A stretch of 64,000 nucleotides of DNA from Mantis religiosa. Lineage: Eukaryota > Arthropoda > Insecta > Mantodea > Mantidae. Below, piece after piece: positions 48,213-60,645 of the stretch (positions are counted from its first letter, which is position 1; the number at the start of each line of letters is the position of its first letter). The notes beneath the pieces were generated by a model. It saw only the letters and a list, made by a program, of their open reading frames with translations, was not told where the DNA came from and ran no database searches. The position numbers were made by a program, and so were the translations under genes. The DNA is taken from positions 103,136,201 through 103,200,200 of the forward strand of contig CM060955.1 in assembly GCA_030765055.1 (NCBI GenBank). Reading direction: 5' to 3'.

Positions 48213-48637
48213 GGACTTTGTGGGTTCCTAAAATTAAAATTCTAGTTTGCAGAAATTCAGAATGCTCTTTATTTCCGTAGAAAGACAGTTTGTACAACTC
48301 TTTGCAGAACAGTTTGACGGAACACACACGAACGCACTCTTCAAGGCCGTCTGCCACAAGTCCACATAGAGGCACATTTCACAAGTCCATAGACAACTGC
48401 AGTCACTCACTAGCAGATGCGCTGCACGACTGACTAGCAAAGGGAGCGAAGGGAGGTAACTGTACAGACATCTCTTTGGCTCTTTCTCTCTCGGCAAGTA
48501 ACAAGCGCTCTTCTGCTCCGGGGGCGTATCTTAGGATCTATCTGTCTCTTTCACTCCCCACTTCTCCCCCCTATCTCTCTCTCTCTCTTTCGGCGTTCGC
48601 ATAGGCACGGGCCGGCACGAAACAGTGCCTGGCGACA
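48213..48637 (-). mobile_element. Solo LTR, Gypsy-like
   Basis: On the minus strand it begins TGTCGCCAGGCACTG and ends near AACCCACAAAGTCC, with AATAAAGAGCATTCTGAATT upstream of the end. TTAT at 48209-48212 and 48638-48641 is a plausible 4-bp duplication. Same family as 32778-33348, but with only short CT runs. No internal region nearby. Confidence 0.85.
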
Positions 48638-49149
48638 TTATTTTATAATGTCACTATGCTCGCTTTCCCATTATTCGTATAAGCAGTATTTAGTTTCGAA
48701 AATCTTAGTTTCTTGTTTATATATGAGATAAATAAACTATGTTTTATACATTACGTGGTGTTGCATTCAGATGACTGTTCTCTATAAGATCGTGTATAAA
48801 CTGTAAACTACTCCTTACAAAACTTACTGTATATTCACTTTATATTAATAGAACTAAACCTTTACAGAAAGAGTTTCATTATAAATTTCCCTGTATGAAT
48901 ATTTTGATATTCTTATAAAATGCTTTTCTACGTATATGCTCTTCAAAACTATTTTACAGTAAATTTCGCTGTGGATTTCTTTTCAATTCTATACTTCCTC
49001 TGCCTACTATAAATACGTGGTTAAAATGTAATTAACTTAAGGAAGAAATCAAACTGAAACTTGATGGCGTACGTCGCAGTTGCTAAGCGTGTTGATCTTT
49101 TGCACTGGAAACACTTAACTCCATAGCGAACTAATAAAATCAAATGATA

Positions 49150-49425
49150 CAAACGGAAGAATACGTAAAAGAATTGGTAGGGTAAGCGACGACAATATAA
49201 GGAAGGAATTATATCAATGAAATAGTAGATAATAGACGAAATTGACTGAAATTTTCTAAGAGCGGAAAACAAAAGATTTCCAAAAGCAGTCTTAATTTAT
49301 ACGCCGAGAAGAAGAAGAGGTCAAAAGTCACCCGGAAACTCTAGAGACAGATGTTGAGTCAGAGCGGGAATGCAGTCTGTTCCGTGAAGTGGAAGAAAAG
49401 ATGCAACTAGGAAGTTAAAAAAGGA
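49150..49425 (+). pseudogene. LINE C-terminal fragment
   Basis: Fragments such as RIGRVSDDNIRKELY and the Arg-rich YTPRRRRG-like stretch (near 49300), followed by a Glu-rich end, fit the C-terminus of an insect LINE reverse transcriptase. Stops and frame changes are many, so this is tentative. Confidence 0.4.
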
Positions 49426-50378
49426 AATATCCTGCCACTAAATTCACATGAAAGAATTATCTTTACCTTTATTTTATCAAGAATTACCCTAAATCTCTGA
49501 AGAGAAAACGTACGTTCAGGGTATTTTCATGACAAACATTGTGTATTTAAAAATGCAAAGTATTTAACGAAATAACAGGATGTAAGTGCTAGGTATGCTT
49601 TCGAGAGATATGTTTTGAGTGCGTATTATAATGAAAGAAAACATTTCTGTTTTCAATGTGAATCCCATAAAATCTGAACGTTTTATTTGTTTCAATTACA
49701 TTTGCCGATATTCATTTACAGAGTAAACAAATGCGGTCACTGTGATTTAACCGCTTACCAAGCCAAGGTATTGCAGAAGAGTTCAAGTACAGTGTGGGGC
49801 GATTTCGTTAAACGTAGCAGGTTGCGTATCTTTCCCCTTTCTCCCGTTGTTCAACATGTTTCTATTTGTAGATCAGAGCCGATGGAATGTGGCATTGATT
49901 CACTTGCAGAGACAATAATGAAGAACCGTGCAACACTTTAGTGACATTTGCTAGGCAAAATTAAAGGCAGCAGCTGCCAACAATAAAGTACAGAAGAACA
50001 AACAAGATATCAAGGCACAGATACCCTACTACACGTTGTCTTTTGTCAACTGTGATTAGAAACGTTTTAATTTAATATCTTTCAATGTTTCAAAAATAAA
50101 TATCTTGAATTTTCTGAGAATAGTGTACGCATTCTTTTATTTAAGAAAAAAAAAACAATGTTTATTTTGGTTTAAGTAGCAAACAAAGGTGCGTGACAGT
50201 TTTTATGTCTTTTACCCTTTTTAAAACATTTATATAGGCACATACTTTTCAAGATGTTAAGGGAAGTTACGTTTGTTTGCTGTCATTCTAATAACGCTAA
50301 ACATTGAAGTTCGGCATATGAAGGTCTGCTTTTAAATATTTCGGTATTGCTTAACATTCTTTTATCTCCCTTTACAGC

Positions 50379-50443
50379 AATATATACGAAGAATATATAC
50401 ATTTGAAGAATATATACATTGAAGAATATATACATATATTCTT
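50379..50443. repeat. Minisatellite, unit about 17 bp
   Basis: GAAGAATATATACATT recurs about three to four times with small changes, a few bases before the mariner element at 50456. Confidence 0.8.
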
Positions 50444-50455
50444 AACATATAAATA

Positions 50456-51771
50456 CGAAGTTGGGTCAAAAAGTAATGCCTCCTATCTTTTTCTCTTTTA
50501 ATTGCCAAGAAAATTGAATCCAATTTACATAGCTTGAAAACTACATCATTGACGATTATCTTGTCACTATTCAATATAATCTCCGTCCTTTTTCAAAATT
50601 TTGGTCCACCTTTTAACTAGAGCATGTGGTAAAAGCACACGGTCATGCTTCCTTAGCAATTGACGCACGGACGTTTTCACAGCCTCCACATCTACAAAAT
50701 GAATCCCACGATGAGCTTCCTTTAGTGGCCCGAACACATGGAAGTCTGATGGTGCCAGGTTAGGGCTGTATGGGCGGTGAGGTAATACCATGCCGATTTC
50801 TCAATTTCTGCTGTGGTGTAACGGCTGGTGTGTGGTCTTGCATTGTCATGCAAAAAAGAACATCCGCCATTGTTTTTGTTGGGCGAACTCGGCGAAGACG
50901 TGCTTTCAGTTTTTTGAGAGTTCTGACGTATTGGACAGAATTTATTGTGCATCCCTGCTCTAAAAAAAATCAATCATAAGCACACCATCTGCATCCCAAA
51001 ACACTGTCGCCATAACTTTCCCTGCCAACCGCTGAGCTTTGATTCGTTATTCTTTGGTGACCGTGTGTGATGCCACTCCATTGACTGCCTCTTAGATTCA
51101 GGATCAAAAAATGAACCCACGTTTCGTCTCCAGTAACACTTTTTTCCAGAAACTCCTCTCCCTCCAAATTGAAGCGCTGCAAGTGTTCGGAGGCTATTGT
51201 TTCCCTTGTTTCTTTGTTTTGGGCGGTTACCATTGTTGGTATCTAACGTGAACAAACTTTTGAGTAAACCAGTTGTTGAATAATGTCATCACACTGACTT
51301 TACTGAGGGAGGTAATGCGACACAATTCACCTGTTGTTATCCGGCGATCACCACGAATAATGTCATCAACTCGCTGAATGTTGCATGGAGTCACTGCATT
51401 CACCTGCCTGCCGCTTCGCTTTTCATCTGTCAATGGTGTTTGCCCTTCAGCTTCGTTACAGCGGCAAACCCATCGTCTAACAGTGCTGACATCCACCGTT
51501 GCATCACCATACACTTTTTTTTAGCCTTTCGTGAATGCGAATTGGCGTTTCACCTTCCGCAATGAAAATTTCAATCACAGAACGCTGCCTAATACGAATG
51601 TCGATGTCAGCCATTTTGCAAGAGGATGCAGTGCTGCCACCTGTTGACTTAGGAAGTTACTACTGCAGGGGATTGGAGAATAAGGTTTGAGGAATTGCGC
51701 CAAATTCAAAGTTTTCACATAGCTTATTTTTTTTTTAAAAATAGGAGCCATTAATTTTTGACCCCACCTCG
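50456..51771 (-). mobile_element. Mariner transposon, second family
   Basis: Ends CGAAGTTGGGTCAAAAAGTA (left) and CGAGGTGGGGTCAAAAATTA (right, reversed), flanked by TA at 50454-50455 and 51772-51773. At 1,316 bp it is full length. Neither ends nor protein match the mariner at 18246, so this is a separate lineage. The transposase is on the minus strand. Confidence 0.9.
50567..51614 (-). pseudogene. Broken mariner transposase
   Basis: Starts MADIDIRIRQRSVIEIFIAE (51614). An expanded A run (T8 at about 51515-51522 on the plus strand) shifts the frame inside HERLKK. The HTH part continues as VYGDATVDVSTVRRWVCR, then RRITTGELCRITSLS. The catalytic regions follow: VTGDETWVHF (first Asp), SFLHDNARPHTSRYTTAEIE (second) and YSPNLAPSDFHVFGPLKEA (third), in at least three frames. 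The end is LVKRWTKILKKDGDYIE with a stop at 50567. The catalytic aspartates are all present. Spacing of the last two is 33-34, depending on an indel at about 50790. The gene is dead through frameshifts, not catalytic changes. Confidence 0.87.
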
Positions 51772-51979
51772 TAATTGAATATACACATATGTACATTTTG
51801 CTTACACATCCCGAAAAAAGCGGTAAAAAGGACTAATATGTTGTACTTCTTACTCACTCTTAGGCAAATATTGTTTTTACAAACATATATATTTTTGTCT
51901 TTTGTATGGATGTTCTTTAACAGCCATCCTATATGAGCCTTGAAGATTTTTAAGTGCGATAAAACTACGATACGGCACT

Positions 51980-52110
51980 ACGGGCTTTGTTTAACTTCTA
52001 CAGAAAGTCCTGCTAAGGGCTTTTACGCCCGAAAAAATGAATCCCCTCCATGGTGGGTTTGCACCCGCGACCTCGGGAACTACAAGACTGAAGACGCATA
52101 TTCCTCTATA
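51980..52110 (-). mobile_element. tRNA-like SINE head, degenerate
   Basis: On the minus strand GTAGTTCCCGAGGTCGCGGG and box B-like GCGGGTGCAAACCC resemble a tRNA 3' half. Flanks give no tail or duplication. Tentative. Confidence 0.35.
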
Positions 52111-53836
52111 TACTTCATGTGAGAGGGTACGCCTTGTTGCAAGGGAACAAGCGTGGACTTAGTTTCACGGAGTTTATTAAGATGGGTTCGTAGCTAGCTC
52201 AGGATCTTTGCATGGACCTCTTATCTCAGGAGTGGTACACACCAGACTGCTTCGTTTATCCTCTCCTTTATTCAATACTGCTTTCTCTTCTTGTTTGGGG
52301 TTCCACACTCATGCGTTTGCCAACACACATTGGTAAGTTTTACATCACCTTCCTAACAACATTGCTTCCATCGATGTCCAGACCAAGAGTGTCCCAAGTA
52401 GAGCTTGACGTATCTCCTAGCTTTCCCGTTAGCACTACCCCTTCCTTCTTGAGGGTAATGACCAACCCTTTCTTACCTGACTTTGTTTAGCTCAGTTTCA
52501 GCATGATGTAACCGCAGCATCAGGCAGCGTTTAGGAGGCGGCGAATTAATTGAAATCAGATAATTAAAAAGAAGATAAATTAATAAAAATGCTTTGCTAA
52601 ACTGATATAAAAAGTCTTGTTATAATAATATGAAATTAGAATGGATAGAGTAATTATTAAAATAGCAGTTGACTTAAAGAATAGGAAGGAAAGAATATAA
52701 TTAAATATAGCACACATACTAGCATCCAGGTAAGAAAGAGAAAATATTCTTGTAAAAATCTGTACATTTCGGGGAGACAGGAAGGGAGGACCGTTACCTT
52801 CTTTGTGCTAGTAAAATTTCAATGTCTGAGAACTATAGAATACTTCCAGTCAGGAATGTGTTGGAACAAAGGGCTTTCAAAATGCAGTTGAGCATGAACG
52901 CTAAAGAGATTTACTTCGCTGATGTGATAACGATGTATACCGTTACAAACAACTCAGGTGGGCATTCCCCAACTCAGGGTAGGCGTTCCCCAACCCAGGG
53001 TGGTCTGAACATCAATGAGTTAGATGAGTTTTGCAAACCAATAAATGAGAAACCGATAATAATGTAGCACTTGAAAAGGTTGAGCTAGTTTGGTCATGTG
53101 ATAAAGTTAGAGAGAAGGTCAGAATAAGGTTCGAACTGAATCGTGAAGTAAGAAAAATTTACTTAAAAGGTGATACTACGCCAGGAAGGACGTGCTCATG
53201 CGCGTTAAGAAGAGAAACGAAGATTTATAAGTCTGTAATATAGTGAAGTTAAGGATAGCGCAACCAGTGTAAGTGGAAGCAGCATTAGAAGTTTATTAGA
53301 GCAAAGTAGTCACCGTATAAAGAAGAAATAGAAACCGCGCGGTTTCAAGTAATCCAGGGTTTCAAGTAAAACTGAATTTATGTTAGGAATTTTACTAACA
53401 GGTGGTCACCGATCTAAGTCGATAAGCAAACTTAGTAGGAATTAAACCAAATAATTCTGCAACAAACAAAGTGTTTTATGCGACGAGTAGCCAACAAGCA
53501 CCAAAATCCATTTCCTAAAACCAGTCACCTGAGGATAAGGGAACTCATAGCTCCAATTAGAACCCAATCAATTTAACACTGGTATGCGGGTTTGCCGCAA
53601 TGCATTAGCCTTAATCCTAACGTACTTCTTCCTGTCTGCTTAAACTAGGAGTGCTCTGCTTCGCATGTTACCTGGATAGTGTTTTGTGGAAATGCGTTTA
53701 TTACCTCTTTATTCATAGGTAGATCGGAAATATTGATAAACAGTTTAAGCGAATGTCTAATCCTTTAAGAGCAAGTCGGTGTATGAAGAGTTCGAAATAA
53801 TATTGTTTCTATTACTAGACGAGAAAAATGGTGGGT

Positions 53837-53838
<2 letters not shown>
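52111..53838. other. No gene recognised
   Basis: The open frame 52822-53067 and the following HLKRLS-stop-FGHVIKLE could be a very worn LINE C-terminus, but the match is too poor to call. The remainder is unassigned. Confidence 0.35.

Positions 53839-53923
<85 letters not shown>
53839..53923. repeat. (GA)n microsatellite
   Basis: About 42 GA units without interruption; the Glu-Arg or Leu-Ser frames across it are artefacts. Confidence 0.98.
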
Positions 53924-53924
<1 letters not shown>

Positions 53925-54507
53925 AAATAACCACTTCCAATTCGAAATTATAAGAAGGATCATCTCAGAAATGGAATTTAGTATAAAGTTTTCATCTCTT
54001 AAGATTCAGCAGTCATGTCAAAGTCTTCAGAATAAAAGGAGACATAAGACGTTATTCTCAGAAAGTTCAAGAGATGCATTTCATTTACTATAAAACATAA
54101 TATGGTAATTTATTCAAAATATTAGGGGCAGTTGCAAAAGGATGAAAACTTTCGATTTTTTTTTCCAATTTAAGGGAAGTTTGGAATGAGAAACATTTTT
54201 ATGAAAACTCTTCCTGTCTCACTGTCACAAGATAATGAATTCAAATAATGACTTTGGTATTTGAACCACTTGAAGCTTTTGAATTTATACTGTTCACGAA
54301 GTGCAGTACTTCCTCTACATATTGTCAAAGCATAGCAGAGAAAGTTGTAGCACGTTGTAAGAATAGGGATAGGAAAAGGAATGTAAACGTGCTTATGTAA
54401 ACATTCAATAACAGCAAATAAAAGCCCACGAAAATGTTGTAATAATCATAAGATGTCATGTGATACTGTTTCGATAGGTTTAGTTTGTACATGAGGGGTA
54501 GCAGAGG

Positions 54508-54746
54508 TTCTTTTGGTAATTTACATCCTCCAGCGTTGTCATATCGGACGATGAATGGGATGGGTGATATGATGCTCAAATGAGCCCAGGGTTCATAGAG
54601 CTTAGAATTACCCGACATTCGCCTTTTAGTGTAAAGGAAAATCCTGGAAAAAACCATATCCATGTAACTCACCCTGACTGAGAATCGAACTTGGTAGCTC
54701 TTGAACGTGAGGCAGACACGCTACCACCACGCTACGGAGGCGGGCC
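54508..54746 (-). mobile_element. SINE, family A, copy 5
   Basis: Complete minus-strand copy with a worn box B (AAGTTCGATTCTCAG). A 7-bp duplication GCAGAGG (54501-54507 and 54747-54753) flanks it. Confidence 0.88.
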
Positions 54747-54753
54747 GCAGAGG

Positions 54754-55574
54754 ATGTGTACAGCCTACCTGGTATCTTGGGGCGTAGCTGGAAGATTGGC
54801 GGACCAGATGGTAAGGCGAGATGGTAACGCAAACTAGGAGCTAGGTGGTAGAGGACAGAACTCCGGAGGCGGGAATAATACAAGTTAGTACTATCCATGT
54901 TTAACCCGTTTACTGGACACTAACTATGATAGGTAGTACATGGTTATTACAAAACATTCTCTTAGCTCTGAAGAGGCTTAGAGGTGAAAACAGTGACACC
55001 ACAACATGTTACTTATTCACGTGGACTTACCTTAATGGTGCGGTGTTTCACGTAGGGTTGAGTATGCGTGTCGTCGCCGTCACTGGAGGGCGACATGATG
55101 TGATCGACGTGGGCTGACCCTGGAGTGCATCTGTACTGACTGACAAGAACTGACCCCAACGACTGACTCTGATCTCTAAATATGTGGGTGATTCATGACG
55201 TTACATTACGCCTATGGTCCCGAATTATAACGCTACTTAGCCATCCCCCATTCAAATTAAGTCAAATTGACGTAACCGTACGCCGTAGTTCTAAAAATAC
55301 GTGCGGTCACCTTCTGACCGCCACTGGTGTTAAAAAGGGCGAGCAATCTGCCAGCTGCTGATTTAACCACTCAGCGGAATTCGGAACTTCAAAACATGTG
55401 AATAAGACAAGTGCCCAGAGTGACCCTTGCTCCTAAAATTCCAAAATTTGATAGTTTCCTAATTATTTCTCGATTATATATGTAACATCACTTATTTGAG
55501 ATATGTGTAAGTTCAGTTAAGCAAATCATCACGTTGTAAATTAAGTCTTGAATTAAGTGTAAATTATTATTGAT

Positions 55575-55576
<2 letters not shown>
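54754..55576. other. No gene recognised
   Basis: Moderately GC-rich for the window at 55010-55390 and without motifs; it could be an old LTR, but nothing supports that directly. Confidence 0.3.

Positions 55577-55607
<31 letters not shown>
55577..55607. repeat. Poly-T tract (31 bases)
   Basis: An uninterrupted run of 31 T. It may be the A tail of a minus-strand retro-insertion, but no body can be identified next to it. Confidence 0.9.
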
Positions 55608-55612
<5 letters not shown>

Positions 55613-55915
55613 ATCAGGTTTTCAAGGAAGAAAATAACAACTTAAAATACATAGAAAGATCGTGTTGTATTATACACATCAGCAATATTATCTAATTATG
55701 ATTATTCGTATATAATATAACCCATACTTTAAGTTTTGTGAATTACAAAAGAATTCTAAGTGTACACCCGATAGCTAAGTGAAGCATGGGGTTTCATCCA
55801 ATAAATTCTTTACAGAGATTTTGCATAGGTCCACATGTGTGTGACTGTCCTATGGTATATAACCTTAGTAACTTCCGAAGATGCGACACAATGATTCTCA
55901 ATAAAAATTCTGCGG

Positions 55916-56887
55916 AATTTATGTCCTCCAACGTTAACCCATATCGCACGATGAGTGGAATGGATGAAATGATGCTCAAATGAGCCCAGGGTCCATATAT
56001 CTTAGTTAACCGACATTCGTCTTTCAGGATAAGGGAAAAACTCGAAAAACACCTTATCCAGGTAACTCGCCCTGATCGAGATTCGAACTCGGGACCTCTT
56101 TAAGGCCACTGGGAGGTGGATAGGTTTCAAAAGAACCATTTTTGTTTTTAATGTTGAAAAATTATACAATTCTTCAGCTTTAAACATAGCTTGTCAGCTG
56201 GTATTAAAGTCCTTTAATTCGTCAATTTAAAGATGGCGGCGTAATGATACGCTCACTTCCTGAGAATGGCGCTTAATATTTGATCGTGATTTCCCAAAAC
56301 CTTGATTTTTCATACCTAAGGTGCATTTTTCTCAAAAACTATAAAAGATATTGACAAAAAATTGTAGTGGTTATTTGTCAATGCTCCTTGAACATACAGG
56401 TAACATTTATATTCATGTTATTTATAAAATGGATGAAAAAATATTCAGTCCTTGAAAATATATTTTCTTTTACTCAAAACTAATTAATTTTTCATTTGCA
56501 TAGTGTAAACTATATGTGATTTTCATTTAGCCGATATTATAAAACTGTATCTTAGGTTATATAGGATAAAACTTGGTGCATGTAGCTTTAAATTCCTACA
56601 CGTAAAGTGCACCTGAAATATAGGGTGCAATATTTTTTTCAGGACATACGGTGTGATTTATGCCCCTTTTGCAGGGACCTATGTGAACGTAATTTAAATA
56701 TTATACAGCAGTTAAATGCACACATCCTTGTATCAGTAATCATACCGAATTTCAATTTCTGATAATGTTTATTTTTCTATATATTCAAATTCTAATATTG
56801 GTAAAAATTAGTCTTGTCTGGGTAAAAACATCCTCCCAGTGCCCTTGACGTGAGGCAGATACAGTACCATCCACGCTACCGAGGCGG
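55916..56887 (-). mobile_element. SINE, family A, copy 6, split by an element
   Basis: The body and box B (GAGTTCGAATCTCG) lie at 55916-56100. The head resumes at 56847-56887 (GACGTGAGGCAGATACAG through CCGAGGCGG). Between them is a 745-bp TIR element. Joined, the two parts match the other family A copies, so the order of insertion is certain. Confidence 0.9.
56102..56846. mobile_element. 745-bp TIR element inside SINE-A
   Basis: Its ends are a 15-bp inverted repeat with one mismatch: AAGGCCACTGGGAGG at 56102-56116 and CCTCCCAGTGCCCTT at 56832-56846. The flanks CTTTA and CTTGA suggest a 4-5 bp duplication of the SINE site. It has no long reading frame, so it is a non-autonomous DNA transposon. 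The superfamily cannot be told from these ends. Confidence 0.8.
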
Positions 56888-57984
56888 TCTACATCCATCG
56901 TATTGACTCCGTAACTTTCTCTACTCATTTATACAAATTATTCCTACAGTCAGTCGGCCTACTCTTAGGGCGATTTGGCAAGCAATTTAATTATTTATTG
57001 TTGTTGATACCACTACTAAAAATGACCTGCCTCATTTCAGGTCCGCAGCATTTCAGGAAAAGCATGACACTTCCTGAGGTTACTTTAAAGCTTACAGGGG
57101 AAAAACAGGATATGCAAGGCTTACATGAATCCCGGAGGTTCTGCCTTGAAGGTCATTCTTCCGTCTTGTGTAGCGATTCTGTTCATGAATATATCTCATT
57201 AAATGCTTTTAATTTGCAAGGCGGAAGTTCTTTGAAGTATTTCCGGAGGATTACCGCTCTAGCACGCATTAATGAAATCCAAGGCTTTAGTTGCGCGCTC
57301 GGATAAAAGAACTGGGAAACGGAATACATAAATGTATGTATAATAAATGAGAAGGGAAGGAAAATTAAAGTCATTTTTCTTGTACTTGATTACAAGCTTG
57401 AGCTTTCTGACTTCTTTTTTTCCGTTTAAATAAGAAATACTTGCGGTAATTACAGTATTCAACGCTTAACGTTCTTAGTTAAATAGTTTATATTTATAAT
57501 GTAAAATAAAGAAATATGTCATTTGAAGCCCTCAGCTTTAAGCAGGAATTTAGTATGACTTGGAGAATAATTAAAAATGGAAATAACGTTACTGTTAAAA
57601 ATAAACTTATCACTGGCTAAATTATTTTCCCTAGGTTTATGGAAAACAAATACAATAATTTTCTATTTTCAATAAATTTCTATAGTAAATGTGCCAAAAA
57701 TATTTTCTGCATATATTTTCGGAAAAATTCCATAACACATTTCTCTTCCTACGTCTGAGAGAGTGATACAAGGGATGGAAATAATAGACAAATGGTTTTA
57801 AAACACCAGGCAATACTCTGTTTTTGAATTCCATAATTGTGGCATTAAACCAAGATAAAAGTAATTGTTACTCATCGCTCACAGTGTGTTTTGGATAATT
57901 CAGAATTCGGCAACAAGGGAAGTGGCATCACTAGAGCTAGATAATACAAAAAAGAAAGAAATAATAACAGAGTTAATACTGAAA
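56888..57984. other. No gene recognised
   Basis: A 102-codon frame at 56998-57306 has no motif. Otherwise AT-rich and unassigned. Confidence 0.35.
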
Positions 57985-58950
57985 TTGTGGTATAAGTGTT
58001 TTATAGGGTAGAAAGGGGAATTATTGAAACTGTGCATCAAGCAACAGAAAAGGATTAAGAACACAAATAGTTGATGCTCGGCATTGTAAAGAATGGTATC
58101 GAAGATGGGCATGGAAGATCTAGGGAGAGCAGAGGAGATAAATCCTAGTGGCCTTTGGAAGGAAGTGAGAACTAGAGTACAAGACATAGATGGGCAAGGG
58201 ATGTGGGAAAGTATTGAAGAAAAGAAATCTTCAAAATTTTATAAGCAATTAAAGACAGAATGGGGTAGGGAAAAGTATATAGATCAATGTGGCAAAACTG
58301 GAAGCGAAGGCATAGCATGGATGAGGGTAGGAATATTATATATAAATGGGTCGAGAAGTTAATATGTGAATTTTGTAGGGATGAAGAGAGCATTGTTCAT
58401 TACCTGATGAAATGTAAGGAGTTAACAAATTACAGGAGAAAAATATGGGATAAGAAATGGGACAGCGTGAGTAAAGAGATATTGGCGTGACGTATTTAGC
58501 AGGGGTGGGTGAAAAGAAAAATACATATATAGGAGAATGTTATATCGGTTAAGAGATTGGCCGCGCCGTGGCTCAATGGTTAGACCACTGGGCTCTCACC
58601 AGGGCAGCCATGGTTCGATCCCAGCTTACCGCAAAGTGAGATTTGTGGTGGACAACACGGCGCTGGGGCGGGTTTTCTCCGGAATCTCCGGTTTCCCCCA
58701 CAATCTCATTCCACCGGTGCTCCATCTTCGTCTGATGCACAATCAGTGTCACCGCCTGTGGTGCAGTATGTAGTAAAAGCGGGCGTTAAACACTACACAT
58801 TCTGTTAAGAGGGAAGTGGATCAGGGTAAAAGAAGCGAAGGTCAAGCTGCTCAGGAAAACCATAGACTTAAGGCCAGCGGACCTGAGTCAGCTAGTAAAT
58901 CTTGAGTCAGGAATTTTCATGTATTTGTGCATGTTCAATGTTTAAGATAT
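57985..58950 (+). pseudogene. LINE ORF2 C-terminus, split by a SINE
   Basis: Reads GLWKEVRTRVQDIDGQGMWE, then KFYKQLKTEWGREKYIDQ; after a frame change, the Cys/His segment KLICEFCRDEESIVHYLMKC and ELTNYRRKIWDKKWD. A C-x2-C ... H-x4-C arrangement ends the ORF2 of several insect LINEs. A SINE-B then intervenes. After it the frame goes on as WIRVKEAKVKLLRKT up to a stop near 58930. Frameshifts and stops make it inactive. Related to the minus-strand fragments at 35440 and 59925, but not the same copy. Confidence 0.75.
58556..58803 (+). mobile_element. SINE, family B, copy 4
   Basis: Head GTGGCTCAATGGTTAGACCA, box B-like TGGTTCGATCCCAGC, full body and tail end CGTTAAACACTACACATT. An 8-bp duplication GTTAAGAG (58548-58555 and 58804-58811) marks insertion into the LINE. 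Confidence 0.93.
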
Positions 58951-59924
58951 TTTACAGAATTTGTAATGGAAACTGTACAAATAAATATCAAATAACTCAG
59001 AATAAGAACACAAAAATATTTGAAGTTAAAAACACTAACTGTACTTAAGTTGTTTTAAGGCGATATAGCTTTTGTGTGATTAGTTAACATTCATTCCGAA
59101 TGTTACCTGTTATTCGCAGAAAATAAAACAGTATCTATTTTGCTACTTGGAAAACGTATTATTGTATTATAATAAATTTTTTAGCATCATCTTTAAGAGA
59201 TGACAAACAATGAAGCAGTGGCCTAATGTTAACTTACTGTTTGATCGTACGTGAGCATACTTGTTATTTTCGAGCGGTTAGGAGTGTTCGGACGGACACT
59301 AATTGAGAAAATATCATGTTACAAGGAATGTAACCCATTCCGTTGTATAGTTATATAGTATCTACAAGCTATTTTGCAAAACGATTTTCTCTTTCCTACA
59401 TGTTTAGTCTCTTTCTACATTTCGTTGCATTGCAGAGTGTTGAGGAATTGACCTTCACTGACAGAGCGCTGCATCCACTTGCGTTTTTATTTACTAGAGT
59501 GGAATATTAGTAACCTGGCGTGCGATAAGGTACAAAGTACAAATAGAGCAATTGAAAAAGTGATATAAATGTCAGCCAATTAGTTATTTTACATAAATCT
59601 AAATTAATAATGCAGCTGCCCGTTTCGTCGCTTGATCCAAGGGATTACGTTTTCCTCTTCCTTCTCCTGGTCACAATAATCAATCATATTGCACATATGA
59701 TTTCTCGCGCCTGCCTATGTATGAAACGGTACTGAATAGTGTTGGAGAACAAGTGAGTAGCGAAAATAACATAACATGGCAAAGTATTGAGCAATTACAA
59801 CTAGGTATCAAGGAAATTGCTAAGGCTAAAATGGAAAGTCATTTGAAGTGAGTTGTCTTCCCCTTGCTTATAGTTCACGAGTTATACAATTTTAAATGAA
59901 TGTATGAGTGAATTAATTATTTAC
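58951..59924. other. No gene recognised
   Basis: AT-rich, no motif or bounded repeat seen. Confidence 0.35.
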
Positions 59925-60645
59925 TTGCATATTCCAAAATTTTACAATTTACAAATTTAGACTACATTTATTTTTCTTTACCTTGTTGCTACCTTGGCTT
60001 ACATGACACCCTGGTCTTCTGCTCTGCCAGGTAGCTCTTAACCTCTATGCCTCCTTGTTACTTACTTAGCCATATTATTCCTCACCATCCCCCAACTTCC
60101 TTTCTTATATTCTTTACATTTCTTGCCCATTTTTCTTTTTCTTTCTGTAAGAACTCGCCAATACTTAATACCTCCTTTTCCTCCTTTCCAGTACTTTCTC
60201 CCATTTTTCCTCCCAAACCTTTTTCTCCACATTGCAACCTCCTCGCATTCTAATACATGGTGTTCTATGCTTTCCTTTGCCCCACACAATTTACCAATTA
60301 CCTTTTTCCTACCTCTTATCGCACTTAGAAATATTGTTCCTGCTCTAATCCAAGCTGGCCCTTCCCTCTCTTGCCTATTGCAGTAATCTACGAGTACATA
60401 TGCTTCTCGTCCTCAATTCCTGTTTATTTGTTTGTAAAATTGTAATGATTTTCTAGACCTTCCCATATTTCCTGCTTTTCTATATATTCTTTTCTGCATT
60501 TTACCAATATACCAACATCGCTTGTATTCCTTTCCTCTAATCTCCATACATTTCCCATTCCTATTTTGTTTCCCATAATTCCAACTGTTTCAGTTTTATA
60601 AACTTTTTTGCTGTTCCATGCACAAAAATAACGTTCTTTCAAGTT
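59925..60645 (-). pseudogene. LINE 3' end, copy 2
   Basis: Minus-strand coding: MGNVWRLEERNTSDVGILVK, then, after stops, the zinc-knuckle-like CGAKESIEHHVLECEEVAMW with Cys, His and Cys in the LINE C-terminal spacing. A Lys/Arg/Gly-rich tail and the 3' untranslated end follow, shared with 35440-36095. A 5'-truncated insertion. Confidence 0.8.
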
